Shown here in pieces: positions 27,645-36,540 of a stretch of 64,000 nucleotides of DNA. Positions within the stretch are counted from its first letter, which is position 1. Each line of letters opens with the position of its first letter. Location: positions 62,001 through 126,000 of the forward strand of contig JADJXW010000020.1 in assembly GCA_016720075.1 (NCBI GenBank). The letters run 5' to 3'. The position numbers were made by a program, and so were the translations under genes. Below the pieces are notes generated by a model. It did not search any database, was not told the DNA's origin, and was given only the letters and a program-made list of their open reading frames with translations. Origin of the DNA: Pseudomonadota bacterium. Its GTDB lineage: Bacteria; Pseudomonadota; Gammaproteobacteria; Steroidobacterales; Steroidobacteraceae.

Positions 27645-28859
27645 TCAGCGAATCAGCGAGTTCATCTGGAAAATTGGTAACAGCATCGCAAAAACGATGC
27701 CAATCACGAATACGCCCATCCCGACGATGAGCAGCGGCCCCAGCAGGCCCACCAGCGCGGTCAGCAGGCCATCGAGCTCCCGCTCCTGGCTCTCGGCCGA
27801 GCGCTGAAGCATGGTATCCAGCTCGCCGCTGGATTCACCGCTGGAGATAAGGTGGATCGTCATGGGCGGGAAAAGCCGGCTCGCCCCGAGTGAACGGCCG
27901 ATCGGAGCGCCCTCGCGGAGCCGGGCGGTTGCCTGTGCAACGGCTTCGCGCATGGGCGGATTGGTCACCACCTCGCCGGCGATGCGCAGGGCCTCGAGCA
28001 CCGGAACCGAGGCGCCGGAGAGGATGCTCAGCGTGCGGGTGAAGCGGGCCGTGTTCACGCCGCGCACGATGCGCCCCACGATGGGCAGTCGCAACTGCAG
28101 GCGTCCCACGCGGGCGCGCACGGCGGGCTTCTTCAGCTGCTGGAACAGCACCCAGACCAGAATCGCCATGGCGATCAGGAACCAGATTCCCCAGTTGCGC
28201 ACGAAGTCGCTCATCCAGATCAGCACGCGGGTCGACAGCGGCAGCTGCGCGCGGTAGCTGTCGAACACGTCGACCACCTTCGGCACCACGAACACCAGCA
28301 GGATCGAGACGATGCCGAAGCACATGACGGTGAGCGCGATGGGATACAGCAGCGCGCCCAGCACCTTCTGCCGGATCACCTCGCGGTTCTCGGTGTAGTC
28401 GGCCAGGCGCTCGAGCACCTCGTCCAGGTGTCCGGCCTGTTCGCCGGCGGCCACGGTCGCGCGGTAGATCTCCGGGAACACCCGCGGATACTCTGCCAGG
28501 CCATCCGCCAGCGTATGGCCCTCCATCACCTTGGCGCGCACGCCCAGGAGCACACTCTGCACGCGAGCCTTCTCGCTCTGCTGCGAGACGGCCAGCAGGG
28601 CCTCTTCCAGCGGCAGGCCGGCGCGAGAGAGAGTGGCGAGCTGCCGGGTCAGCAGCGACAGGTCGGTGGTTGAAACGCCGCTGCCGAAAGAGAAGGACTT
28701 GCTTCGCTGCGCTTCCTGGGCCGCGAGTTCCTTGACGGTGACGGGCAGCAGCTGCTGGTCGCGCAGCAGGCTGCGTACATGCCGGGCGGTGTCGCCCTCG
28801 AGCACGCCGCGGCGCTCCTTGCCGCCTGCGTCCAATGCCGTGTATTCGAATGCCCCCAT
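27645..28859 (-). CDS. gspF: Type II secretion inner-membrane platform protein GspF
   Basis: A 404-residue polytopic inner-membrane protein forming the core of the type II secretion platform. Two GspF/PilC-type cytoplasmic domains (about residues 70-190 and 270-390) alternate with three hydrophobic segments (about 170-190, 220-240, 375-395). The N-terminus FEYTALDAGGKERRGVLEGD is typical. It is 9 bases after gspE and ends the gspC-D-E-F block. Confidence 0.95.
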   Translation of the reverse strand: MGAFEYTALDAGGKERRGVLEGDTARHVRSLLRDQQLLPVTVKELAAQEAQRSKSFSFGSGVSTTDLSLLTRQLATLSRAGLPLEEALLAVSQQSEKARVQSVLLGVRAKVMEGHTLADGLAEYPRVFPEIYRATVAAGEQAGHLDEVLERLADYTENREVIRQKVLGALLYPIALTVMCFGIVSILLVFVVPKVVDVFDSYRAQLPLSTRVLIWMSDFVRNWGIWFLIAMAILVWVLFQQLKKPAVRARVGRLQLRLPIVGRIVRGVNTARFTRTLSILSGASVPVLEALRIAGEVVTNPPMREAVAQATARLREGAPIGRSLGASRLFPPMTIHLISSGESSGELDTMLQRSAESQERELDGLLTALVGLLGPLLIVGMGVFVIGIVFAMLLPIFQMNSLIR

Positions 28860-28868
28860 TGCCTGCTG

Positions 28869-30356
28869 TCAGTCTTCGCGCGTCACGCGCAGCACTTCCT
28901 CGACGGTGGTGTCACCGCGCAGGATCTTGGCGCGGCCATCGTCGCGGATCGAGGGCGTCAGCGTGCGGGCGTAACGTTCCAGGTCGTGCTCGGCGGCGCC
29001 GTCGTGGATCATCGTGCGCATGGTGTCATCGATGAGCACCAGCTCGTAGATGCCCATGCGTCCCCGATAGCCATTGCCGGTGTCGCCGCCCGGGCGATAG
29101 ATCTGCGGCGCCGCGTCCGCTGCGGGCACGTTCAGCAGCCGGCGCTCGTATTCGCTGGCCGCGGCGGCCACGCGGGTTTCGGGGTTCAGCACGCGCACCA
29201 GGCGCTGCGCCACCACGCCGATGAGGCTGGAGGAGAGCAGGAAGGGCTCGATGCCCATGTCGCGCAGGCGCGTGATCGCGCCCACGGCGGTGTTGGTGTG
29301 CAGGGTCGAGAGCACCAGGTGGCCGGTGAGCGAGGCCTGCACGGCGATCTGCGCGGTTTCCAGGTCGCGGATTTCGCCCACCATCACCACGTCCGGGTCC
29401 TGGCGCAGGATGGCGCGCAGGCCGCGGGCGAAGGTCATCTCGACCTTGGTGTTCACCTGCGTCTGGCCGATGCCATCGATGTAGTACTCGATGGGATCCT
29501 CGACCGTCATGATGTTGCGGCTGTTGTCGTTCAGCCGTTCCAGGCCCGCATACAGCGTGGTGGTCTTGCCGGAGCCGGTGGGGCCGGTGACCAGCAGGAT
29601 GCCGTGCGGCTTGTGGATCAGTTCATCCATCAGTTCCCGGGTGCGGGTCCATGCCGAGCTCTCGAGGTCGAGCCGGCCGGCCTGCTTGTCGAGGATGCGC
29701 AGCACGACGCGCTCGCCGTGGCCGGAAGGAATGGTGGAAACACGCACGTCCACCGCGCGGCCGGCGATGCGCAGGCTGATGCGGCCATCCTGTGGCAGGC
29801 GCTTCTCGGCGATGTCGAGCTTGCTCATCACCTTGATGCGCGAGACCACCAGCGGCGCCACCGCGCGCTTGGTCTGCAGCACCTCGCGCAGCACGCCATC
29901 CACGCGGAAGCGCACCACCAGGCGGTTCTCGAAGGGCTCCACGTGGATGTCGGAGGCGTTCTCGCGGATCGCCTGGCTCAGCACCGCGTTGATCAGGCGG
30001 ATGATGGGTGCGTCGTCGTCGCTTTCCAGCAGGTCGGCCTGCTCGGGCAGGTCCTGGGCCAGGTGCGCAAGGTCTGCCCCATCCTCAAGTCCGCCCACCA
30101 TCTGCAGCGAGCCGCCACCTCCCTCATAGGCCAGGCGCAGCAGCCGGTCGAATTCCTCATCGTTCACGCGCTCGAGCTGCAGCGGCAGTCGCACCACGCG
30201 TCGCAGTTCCGTCACGGCCACGGCGCTGGCATCCGAACGCAGAGCGCAGATCGCAGTCCCCTGGCGCACTTCACGCACCACCACGCCATGGCGCTTGGCG
30301 AACGTGAACGGCACTTCGCGCGCGGGTGTACCAAAGGCCTGGGGATTGGCGCTCAA
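28869..30356 (-). CDS. gspE: Type II secretion ATPase GspE
   Basis: A 495-residue cytoplasmic AAA-type secretion ATPase that powers pseudopilus assembly. An N-terminal domain is followed by the ATPase with Walker A GPTGSGKTTT, the Asp box, Walker B (DPDVVMVGEIRD) and a His box (STLHTNTA). The zinc-binding four-cysteine motif usually found between the His box and the C-terminal GYRGR(T/M)GIYE is missing; no Cys is seen there. I chose a TTG start at 30356 because there is no ATG between the gspD stop and conserved sequence; this start overlaps no other gene and is 13 bases from the gspD stop. Confidence 0.93.
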   Translation of the reverse strand: MSANPQAFGTPAREVPFTFAKRHGVVVREVRQGTAICALRSDASAVAVTELRRVVRLPLQLERVNDEEFDRLLRLAYEGGGGSLQMVGGLEDGADLAHLAQDLPEQADLLESDDDAPIIRLINAVLSQAIRENASDIHVEPFENRLVVRFRVDGVLREVLQTKRAVAPLVVSRIKVMSKLDIAEKRLPQDGRISLRIAGRAVDVRVSTIPSGHGERVVLRILDKQAGRLDLESSAWTRTRELMDELIHKPHGILLVTGPTGSGKTTTLYAGLERLNDNSRNIMTVEDPIEYYIDGIGQTQVNTKVEMTFARGLRAILRQDPDVVMVGEIRDLETAQIAVQASLTGHLVLSTLHTNTAVGAITRLRDMGIEPFLLSSSLIGVVAQRLVRVLNPETRVAAAASEYERRLLNVPAADAAPQIYRPGGDTGNGYRGRMGIYELVLIDDTMRTMIHDGAAEHDLERYARTLTPSIRDDGRAKILRGDTTVEEVLRVTRED

Positions 30357-30369
30357 GGGCGTTGCTGAC

Positions 30370-32469
30370 CTAGTTGGCGGGCTTGCCGTCGGCAGGCGGC
30401 ACGGGAGATGTGGTTGCCGGTGTTCCTGCGGCCGGAGCAGCCGGAGCCCCCGGCGCGGGCGCGGCGGGCAGCGGCGGGGCGGGCGGCAGCACCGGCGGCT
30501 TGTCGAAGGGCAGCAGCGGCAGCACCTCGAAACCACTTCCCTGCCTGATCTGCGCATCGCGGATCAGGTTGTACTTGGAGTTGGTCTCGATGGCCGACTG
30601 CAGGCTGTCCGTCAGGATCTTCGGTCGGATGAACACCATCAGGTTGGTCTGCTCACGCGTGGCATTGCGTGTCTTGAAGAGCTCGCCGAGCAGCGGAATG
30701 CGGCCCAGGAAGGGCACCCGCGTCTCACCGGTGGCCTTGGTATCCCTGATGAGACCCGCAACTACCACCGTGGCGCCGCTTTCCACCAGCACCTCGGTCT
30801 TGAACGAGCGCTTCTGCGTGATGGCGCTGCCGGCATCGCCGGTCTTGCCGGTGAGCTCGGAGCTTTCCACCTCGACCTTCAGCGTCATGGCGTTGCCGCC
30901 ATTGATCTGCGGCGTGATCTTGAGGATGGTGCCGACTTCCTGGCGCTGCACGGTGGTGAACGGATTCACCTGCCCGTTGCTGTTGTTCTGCGTGTTCGTG
31001 TACTGCCCGGTGATGAACGGGACTTCCTGGGCGCTCTTGAACTCGGCCGTCTGGTTGTCTGTGGCCGTGATCGAGGGCGTGGCGATCACGTTGCTGTTGC
31101 CGTCGGCACGCAGCGCGCGAATCATCGCGCCGAAGTTAAGGCCGTTGTCGCGCAGGCGACCCACCGCCATCGTGGCGCCCAGCGGCACCGAGGTGGCATT
31201 GGCGGGGCTCAGGATCGACCTGGTCAGGTCGACGATGCTCACCGCATTGCCGTTGGCCGAGCCCACGGGATTCACGAAGCCGCCCACCGGCACGTTGGCG
31301 CCATCCTCGTTCGAGAACACGGCCCAGTTCACGCCCAGGTCGGCGGACTTGCTGGTGTTCACATCGGCAATGATGGCCTCGACCAATACCTGGGCGCGCG
31401 GGATGTCGAGCTTGTCGATCACCGTGCGCAGCGAGCGCATCATCTTGGGCGGCGCGGTAATGACGATGGCATTGGTCTGCTTGTCGGGCCAGATGGTCAC
31501 GCTGCGATCGGCGCCCGCGGCGCCGCCCGCGGCGCCTGCAGCGCCACCGGCAGCCGCTACCGCGACGCCCGTGGCCTGCTCCTTGAGCTTCGAGGCCAGC
31601 GCCTCGGCATCGGCGTACTTCAGGTAGATGACATCGGTGCCGGTGCCGTTCTCGAGCGGCGTGTCCAGGTGCGCGATCCACGTGGCGATGCGCAGCCGCT
31701 GGGCCGGATCGCCGCTGATCAGCACGCTGTTGGTGCGGTCATCAGCCACCACGCGCGGCGTGAGGCCGGCGGCCGCATCGGCCGGCTGGCCGGCCGACAG
31801 GGCGTTGATCGTCCGCACCAGGTCGCCGGCGGTGGCGTTCTGCAGCGGGATCACCTCGACGTTGCTGTTGCCGGACTGATCCACCCGATTGACGATGCGC
31901 TGGATGCGCGCCACGTTGCTGGCGCGGTCCGTGATCACCATGGAATTCGTGCCCGGAATGGGCTGCAGCAGCCCGTACTGCGGCTGCAGCTGCCGCAGCA
32001 CCGTGGCCAGCTGGTTGGCGCTGATGTTCTTCACCTCGATGACCGTGGTGACCATCTCGTCGCTGCCGCCGCCGAGCGAAGAGGGCAGGTCATTGCCCGG
32101 CATCTGCCGGGCGTTCACGTCCGGCACGATCTTCACCACGTTGCCGGAGCGCAGCGCGGCGAAGTTGTAGACCTGCAGGATCGACAGGAAGGCGTAATAC
32201 AGCTCGTTGGCCGTCATGGCCTTGGGGTTCACCAGGCTCACCTGCGCGCGCACGCGCGGATCGACGATGAACGTGGTGTTGGTGGCTTCGCCAACCGCCT
32301 CGGCCAGCTGCTCGATGGGCACATTGGTGAAGTTCGGGGTGATCATGCGCGAGCCGGAGGCGGCAGGCGGCGGCGCGCCCGGTTGCGGCGGCGTCTGTGC
32401 GGTGACGGTGGCGGCAGCGCCCGCCAGCAGCACCGCAACACGCACGAAATGGGCGACGGATCGGATCAT
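30370..32469 (-). CDS. gspD: Type II secretion outer-membrane secretin GspD
   Basis: A 699-residue secretin that forms the outer-membrane channel. Signal peptide (residues 1-24), N0 domain (ITPNFTNVPIEQLAEAVG), N1-N3 domains, and the secretin core with VPFLGRIPLLGELF and TNLMVFIRP. A Gly/Ala-rich insert lies in the N3 loop (about residues 290-305). The end is a Pro/Ala-rich tail of about 45 residues that may bind a pilotin or reach the surface. It starts 2 bases after gspC. Confidence 0.96.
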   Translation of the reverse strand: MIRSVAHFVRVAVLLAGAAATVTAQTPPQPGAPPPAASGSRMITPNFTNVPIEQLAEAVGEATNTTFIVDPRVRAQVSLVNPKAMTANELYYAFLSILQVYNFAALRSGNVVKIVPDVNARQMPGNDLPSSLGGGSDEMVTTVIEVKNISANQLATVLRQLQPQYGLLQPIPGTNSMVITDRASNVARIQRIVNRVDQSGNSNVEVIPLQNATAGDLVRTINALSAGQPADAAAGLTPRVVADDRTNSVLISGDPAQRLRIATWIAHLDTPLENGTGTDVIYLKYADAEALASKLKEQATGVAVAAAGGAAGAAGGAAGADRSVTIWPDKQTNAIVITAPPKMMRSLRTVIDKLDIPRAQVLVEAIIADVNTSKSADLGVNWAVFSNEDGANVPVGGFVNPVGSANGNAVSIVDLTRSILSPANATSVPLGATMAVGRLRDNGLNFGAMIRALRADGNSNVIATPSITATDNQTAEFKSAQEVPFITGQYTNTQNNSNGQVNPFTTVQRQEVGTILKITPQINGGNAMTLKVEVESSELTGKTGDAGSAITQKRSFKTEVLVESGATVVVAGLIRDTKATGETRVPFLGRIPLLGELFKTRNATREQTNLMVFIRPKILTDSLQSAIETNSKYNLIRDAQIRQGSGFEVLPLLPFDKPPVLPPAPPLPAAPAPGAPAAPAAGTPATTSPVPPADGKPAN

Positions 32470-32471
32470 GT

Positions 32472-33398
32472 TTACCTCGCACTCTCGGGCGCGCCAGGCG
32501 GGACGCCAGTATCGATGCCGGGACCCTGGTTAAGGCGTTCGGCTTCGGTGGCCACTTCGGCCAGGTTCAGGTGCAGCTCCAGCGGGCTGCCATTGCGGAT
32601 CACCGTGACGCGCCCCTCGGCGGCGCCGCTCAGGGAATTGAAGATTTCCTCGCCGCGCGTCTGGTCTTCGAGCGTGGTGCCGTTGATGGCGGTTACCAGG
32701 TCGCCGGGACGCAGTCCCAGGCGATTGAAGGCCTGCGCGTTGGTGCCAGGATAGACCCGAAGACCGCGCAGCTTGCCGTCCGGGGAAATCACCGGCTGGC
32801 GCTGGATGACCTGGCCGATGAGGGCGGGGTTGCTGCGCAGCACCTGCTGCACCCGCGCGACGGAACCGGTCACCTGCGGAGGGGAGCTGACCAGTGGCGC
32901 GGCGCTGCCGGCCGTGACCCGCGGTATCAGCACCGCCTCGAGCGTGCCGCCGCGATCCAGCAGCACTCGGTCGACCAGCACTGAGTTGAGGCGCGCGCCT
33001 CCCGGCACCACATCGCCGACGCGATACACCTTGATGTCGGTGGCCGAGGTGCCAAGCATCGCAAAGCCGAGTTTCTCGTCCGCATCGGCGATCACGCCGG
33101 CCAGCACCAGGGACATGTTCGTGACGGGCGCGTTGAGGCTTCCCGGGGCAGGTTGGCCCTGGCCGAACAGGTTGGCCCTGAGTATCGAGGGCACATCGAC
33201 CACGTTGCGGGTGGCGGCGGGAGGAGGTGGCGAGGCGCTGGGCATCGCAGACGGGGTTCCGGAGAGCGAGGCCACCAGCGTTGCGGCGCGGACGCCCAGC
33301 AGCACCACCAGCGCGCCGGTCAACCAGCGCGGCGCGCGGGCGATCAGCTGGCCAGCCAGCTCGCCGTCCAGGTGCAGTGCTTGCGCAAAGGAAGCCAC
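32472..33398 (-). CDS. gspC: Type II secretion protein GspC
   Basis: A 308-residue bitopic protein linking the inner-membrane platform to the secretin. One membrane helix lies at about residues 25-45 (GALVVLLGVRAATLVASL), followed by a Pro-rich linker, the homology region (about 70-165) and a C-terminal PDZ domain (about 205-290; GLRPGDLVTAINGTTLEDQ). I prefer the GTG at 33398 because a promoter ends just before it; a TTG at 33437 would lie in the -35 element. It starts the gspC-D-E-F operon. Confidence 0.88.
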   Translation of the reverse strand: MASFAQALHLDGELAGQLIARAPRWLTGALVVLLGVRAATLVASLSGTPSAMPSASPPPPAATRNVVDVPSILRANLFGQGQPAPGSLNAPVTNMSLVLAGVIADADEKLGFAMLGTSATDIKVYRVGDVVPGGARLNSVLVDRVLLDRGGTLEAVLIPRVTAGSAAPLVSSPPQVTGSVARVQQVLRSNPALIGQVIQRQPVISPDGKLRGLRVYPGTNAQAFNRLGLRPGDLVTAINGTTLEDQTRGEEIFNSLSGAAEGRVTVIRNGSPLELHLNLAEVATEAERLNQGPGIDTGVPPGAPESAR

Positions 33399-33407
33399 GA
33401 TCCAAGT

Positions 33408-33437
33408 ATTATGCTCAGGTGTCGAATAAGCGCTCAA
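33408..33437 (-). promoter_or_regulatory. Probable promoter of gspC-D-E-F
   Basis: On the minus strand TTGAGC (33437-33432) and CATAAT (33413-33408) are 18 bases apart. Transcription would begin near 33401, about 3 bases before the GTG at 33398, so the mRNA would be nearly leaderless. Confidence 0.5.
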
Positions 33438-33524
33438 GCAATTGTTTTGACTTCACAAAAGGATCACATTTTTGGGGCAGGACTGTCGCATCGTGGCGAC
33501 CGTGGCGGGTGTGCCCGGCCGCAC

Positions 33525-33552
33525 TTGGCATCGCGACCTCTGCCCCCATAAT
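33525..33552 (+). promoter_or_regulatory. Probable promoter of clpS-clpA
   Basis: TTGGCA (33525-33530) and CATAAT (33547-33552) are separated by 16 bases, each one mismatch from consensus. The start point near 33559 leaves about 6 bases before the clpS ATG, with no ribosome site. Confidence 0.6.
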
Positions 33553-33564
33553 TGCTTCACTGAT

Positions 33565-33891
33565 ATGACCAAGGCGAACCGACCGGAAGAGCAGGGCCAC
33601 ACGGGCCTGGTAGTCGAGGAGGCTGCGCCGGAAACCCGGCAGCCGCCGCTGTACAGCGTGGTGCTGCTGAACGACGACTACACCCCGATGGAGTTCGTCG
33701 TGGATGTGCTGGAGCGCTTTTTCCGCCTGGACCGTGAATCGGCCACGCGGGTGATGCTTGAAGTGCACATGAAGGGCAAGGGTGTCTGCGGCGTGTTTAC
33801 TTACGAGATCGCCGAGACGAAGGTTGCGCAGGTGATGACCTACTCCCGCGACAATCAGCATCCGCTGATGTGTACTCTCGAGCAGGCCTAG
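33565..33891 (+). CDS. clpS: ATP-dependent Clp protease adaptor ClpS
   Basis: A 108-residue adaptor that delivers N-degron substrates to ClpAP. The conserved core (YSVVLLNDDYTPMEFVVDVL, then the MLEVHMKGKGVCGVFTYEIAETK region) is complete, including residues that line the N-degron pocket. The ATG at 33565 fits the family length; an upstream in-frame ATG at 33472 would add a non-conserved extension. Next gene is clpA, 15 bases on. Confidence 0.96.
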   Translation: MTKANRPEEQGHTGLVVEEAAPETRQPPLYSVVLLNDDYTPMEFVVDVLERFFRLDRESATRVMLEVHMKGKGVCGVFTYEIAETKVAQVMTYSRDNQHPLMCTLEQA

Positions 33892-33906
33892 GAAACGGAG
33901 GCGAGA

Positions 33907-36186
33907 ATGCTGTCGTCCGAACTGGAAAGTTGCCTGAATGGGGCGTTCGCGCAGGCGCGCGAAGCCCGCCATGAATTCCTGACGGTCGAGCACCTGCTGC
34001 TGTCGATCATCGACGCGCCGCGCGTGCGCGAAATCCTGAAGGCTGGCGGCGCCGACATCCGCCGCCTGGCCGACGAGCTGCGTCGCCACATCGACGAAAC
34101 CACGCCGAAGATGAAGGCCGGCGAAGACGACCGCGAGGTTCAGCCGACGCTGGGATTCCAGCGCGTGCTGCAGCGGGCCGTGTTCCAGGTGCAGTCCGGC
34201 GGACGCCGCGAGGTGGCCGTGGCCGATGTGCTGGTGGCCATCTTCAGCGAGAAGCAGAGCCATGCGGTGTTCCTGCTCAACCGCCACGAGATCACCCGGC
34301 TCGACGTGACGCAGTACATCTCGCACGGGCTGCCAAAGGGCGCCGAAGAGAAAGTCGGCCGCGAAGAGCAGGCCCCCGAGGGCGAGCGCGATCCGGAAGG
34401 CGGCAGCGTGCTCGACAAGTTCACGGTGAACCTCAACAAGGCGGCCGTCGAGGGTCGCATCGACCCGCTGGTGGGCCGGCAGATTGAAGTCGAACGCACC
34501 GTCGAAATCCTGTGCCGTCGCCGCAAGAACAACCCGCTGTACGTGGGCGAGGCGGGCGTGGGCAAGACGGCGATCGTCGAGGGCCTGGCGCGGCTGATCG
34601 TGGAAGGCAAGGTTCCGGATGCGCTGTCCAATGGCGTCATCTATTCACTCGATCTTGGCAGCCTGCTGGCGGGCACCAAGTACCGCGGCGACTTCGAAAA
34701 GCGCCTCAAGTCGGTGATCGCCGAGGTGAAGAAGCAGCCGGGCGCCATCCTGTTCATCGACGAGATACACACGCTGATCGGCGCGGGCGCAACTTCCGGT
34801 GGCGTCATGGACGCCTCGAACCTCATCAAGCCCGCGCTGACCAGCGGCGAGATCCGCTGCATCGGCTCCACGACCTACCAGGAATACCGCGGCATCTTCG
34901 AGAAGGACCATGCGCTGTCGCGCCGCTTCCAGAAGGTGGACGTGGTCGAGCCCACGGTGCAGGAAACCGTCGAGATCCTCACCGGCCTGAAGCCGCGATA
35001 TGAAGAGCACCACGGCATCAGCTATACCGATGCGGCCATCAAGGCGGCGGCGGAACTGGCCGCGCGGCACATCAACGACCGTCACCTGCCCGACAAGGCC
35101 ATCGACGTGGTCGACGAGGCGGGTTCCCGCGCGCGCCTGAAGCCCGCGGCGGAGCGCAGCGGCATCGTCGATGTGGAGCAGATCGAGGACGTGGTGGCGC
35201 GCATCGCGCGCATTCCCGCGAAGACGGTCTCCATGTCCGACAAAGAGGTGCTGCGCAACCTCGAGCGCAACCTGAAGCTGGTGATCTTCGGCCAGGACCC
35301 GGCCATCGAGGCGCTGGCCGCGGCCATCAAGATGGCGCGCTCGGGCCTGGGCGAGCAGCGCAAGCCCGTGGGCAGCTTCCTGTTCGCAGGCCCCACCGGC
35401 GTAGGCAAGACCGAAGTCACGCGCCAGCTGGCCACGTCACTGGGCGTTGAGTTCCTGCGCTTCGACATGTCCGAATACATGGAACGCCACGCCGTGTCGC
35501 GCCTGATCGGCGCGCCGCCGGGCTATGTGGGCTTCGACCAGGGCGGCCTGCTTACCGAGGCCGTGGCCAAGAACCCCCACTGCGTGCTGCTGCTCGATGA
35601 AATCGAGAAGGCCCATCCGGATGTGTTCAACCTGCTGCTGCAGGTGATGGACCACGGCACGCTCACCGACAACAACGGCCGCAAGACCGATTTCCGGCAT
35701 GTGATCATCGTGATGACCACCAATGCGGGAGCTGCCGACATGGCGCGCCAGGCGATCGGTTTCACGCAGGCGGACAACGCCACCGATGGCATGGAGGCGA
35801 TCCGCCGGCTGTTCACGCCGGAGTTCCGCAACCGCCTCGATGCCATCATCCAGTTCGCGCCGCTGTCCAAGGTCACCATCGAACGCGTGGTGGACAAGCT
35901 GCTGATGGAAACCGAATCCCAGCTCGAGCAGAAGGGCGTGCAGTTCTCCATCGACGATGCAGCCCGCGGCTGGCTGGCCGATCACGGCTACGACCCGAAG
36001 ATGGGCGCCCGCCCCATGGCGCGGCTCATCCAGGAGCAGATCAAGCGGCCGCTGGCCGAGGAACTGCTGTTCGGCAAGCTGGCCGACGGCGGGCAGGTGA
36101 TGGTGTCGGTCACCGACGATGGCAAGTCGCTCAAGCTCGAGACCACGCCTACTGCCCGCAAGGTGCTGCCACAACCCGCCACCTAG
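33907..36186 (+). CDS. clpA: ATP-dependent Clp protease ATPase subunit ClpA
   Basis: A 759-residue hexameric unfoldase that feeds proteins into ClpP. An N-terminal double Clp-N repeat (about residues 1-145) is followed by two AAA+ modules with Walker A motifs around Lys220 (GEAGVGKTAI) and Lys501 (GPTGVGKTEV). The ClpP-binding IGF loop is represented by AIGF (residues near 616). A good ribosome site (GGAGGCGAG) precedes the ATG. It converges with infA across the hairpin region. Confidence 0.97.
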   Translation: MLSSELESCLNGAFAQAREARHEFLTVEHLLLSIIDAPRVREILKAGGADIRRLADELRRHIDETTPKMKAGEDDREVQPTLGFQRVLQRAVFQVQSGGRREVAVADVLVAIFSEKQSHAVFLLNRHEITRLDVTQYISHGLPKGAEEKVGREEQAPEGERDPEGGSVLDKFTVNLNKAAVEGRIDPLVGRQIEVERTVEILCRRRKNNPLYVGEAGVGKTAIVEGLARLIVEGKVPDALSNGVIYSLDLGSLLAGTKYRGDFEKRLKSVIAEVKKQPGAILFIDEIHTLIGAGATSGGVMDASNLIKPALTSGEIRCIGSTTYQEYRGIFEKDHALSRRFQKVDVVEPTVQETVEILTGLKPRYEEHHGISYTDAAIKAAAELAARHINDRHLPDKAIDVVDEAGSRARLKPAAERSGIVDVEQIEDVVARIARIPAKTVSMSDKEVLRNLERNLKLVIFGQDPAIEALAAAIKMARSGLGEQRKPVGSFLFAGPTGVGKTEVTRQLATSLGVEFLRFDMSEYMERHAVSRLIGAPPGYVGFDQGGLLTEAVAKNPHCVLLLDEIEKAHPDVFNLLLQVMDHGTLTDNNGRKTDFRHVIIVMTTNAGAADMARQAIGFTQADNATDGMEAIRRLFTPEFRNRLDAIIQFAPLSKVTIERVVDKLLMETESQLEQKGVQFSIDDAARGWLADHGYDPKMGARPMARLIQEQIKRPLAEELLFGKLADGGQVMVSVTDDGKSLKLETTPTARKVLPQPAT

Positions 36187-36252
36187 AACGGGTTGCTGCG
36201 TCGGCAGGGGCTGACGGGTCGGGATCAGGAACTGGTGCAAGGGCGCGGTCGC

Positions 36253-36326
36253 GATGTGAGGTCTTCCGCGCGCTTCGGACAGCCGGCCCAAAGCGGCCGG
36301 AACTTGCGCGCGAAAGACCTCACATC
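36253..36326 (+). repeat. Structured hairpin element, copy 1 (downstream of clpA)
   Basis: Two 21-base arms (36253-36273 and 36306-36326) pair with one mismatch. Inside is an asymmetric internal loop, TTCGGACAG on the left and AACTT on the right, then a short stem CCGGCC/GGCCGG with a six-base loop. It begins 66 bases after the clpA stop and reads in the clpA direction. Copy 2 has the same loop sequences in the opposite orientation. Confidence 0.8.
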
Positions 36327-36392
36327 ACGCCCGCACCCTCACGCGCAATGCCGGATTCCGCACCGAAGAATTGCAGTACGTAGCGTGGACGT

Positions 36393-36494
36393 GCTGTGAG
36401 CCCTTTGGCGCGCAAGTTCCGGCGCGTCGAACAGGTTCAGCAGAGGCGAGGGCAGACGCGCCGGCTGTCCGAAGCGCGCCAAAGGGCTCACAGC
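36393..36494 (-). repeat. Structured hairpin element, copy 2 (downstream of infA)
   Basis: Two 21-base arms (36393-36413 and 36474-36494) pair perfectly. On the minus strand, inside the outer stem, the same TTCGGACAG and AACTT internal-loop strands occur as in copy 1, followed by a 10-bp inner stem (CCGGCGCGTC with GACGCGCCGG) and a 26-base apical region. It begins 46 bases after the infA stop, in the infA direction. The outer stem differs from copy 1 at several positions, with both arms changed so that pairing is kept. Confidence 0.8.
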
Positions 36495-36540
36495 GCGGCC
36501 GCGCGGCCCACAGAAACTCTCGATTCGGGACTCTGGCGGC

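Larger units (their letters stand above)
36187..36540. other. Gene-free region between clpA and infA
   Basis: No coding frame is convincing in these 354 bases. They hold two large hairpins described separately (36253-36326 and 36393-36494), one in the 3' region of each convergent gene. The tRNA-Ser gene that E. coli has between clpA and infA is absent here. Confidence 0.7.

Noticed and set aside
28779..32754. Long open frames antisense to gspE and gspD (529 and 819 codons)
   Set aside because: Composition is Ala/Arg/His-rich with no conserved domain, and the sense strand holds intact secretion genes.
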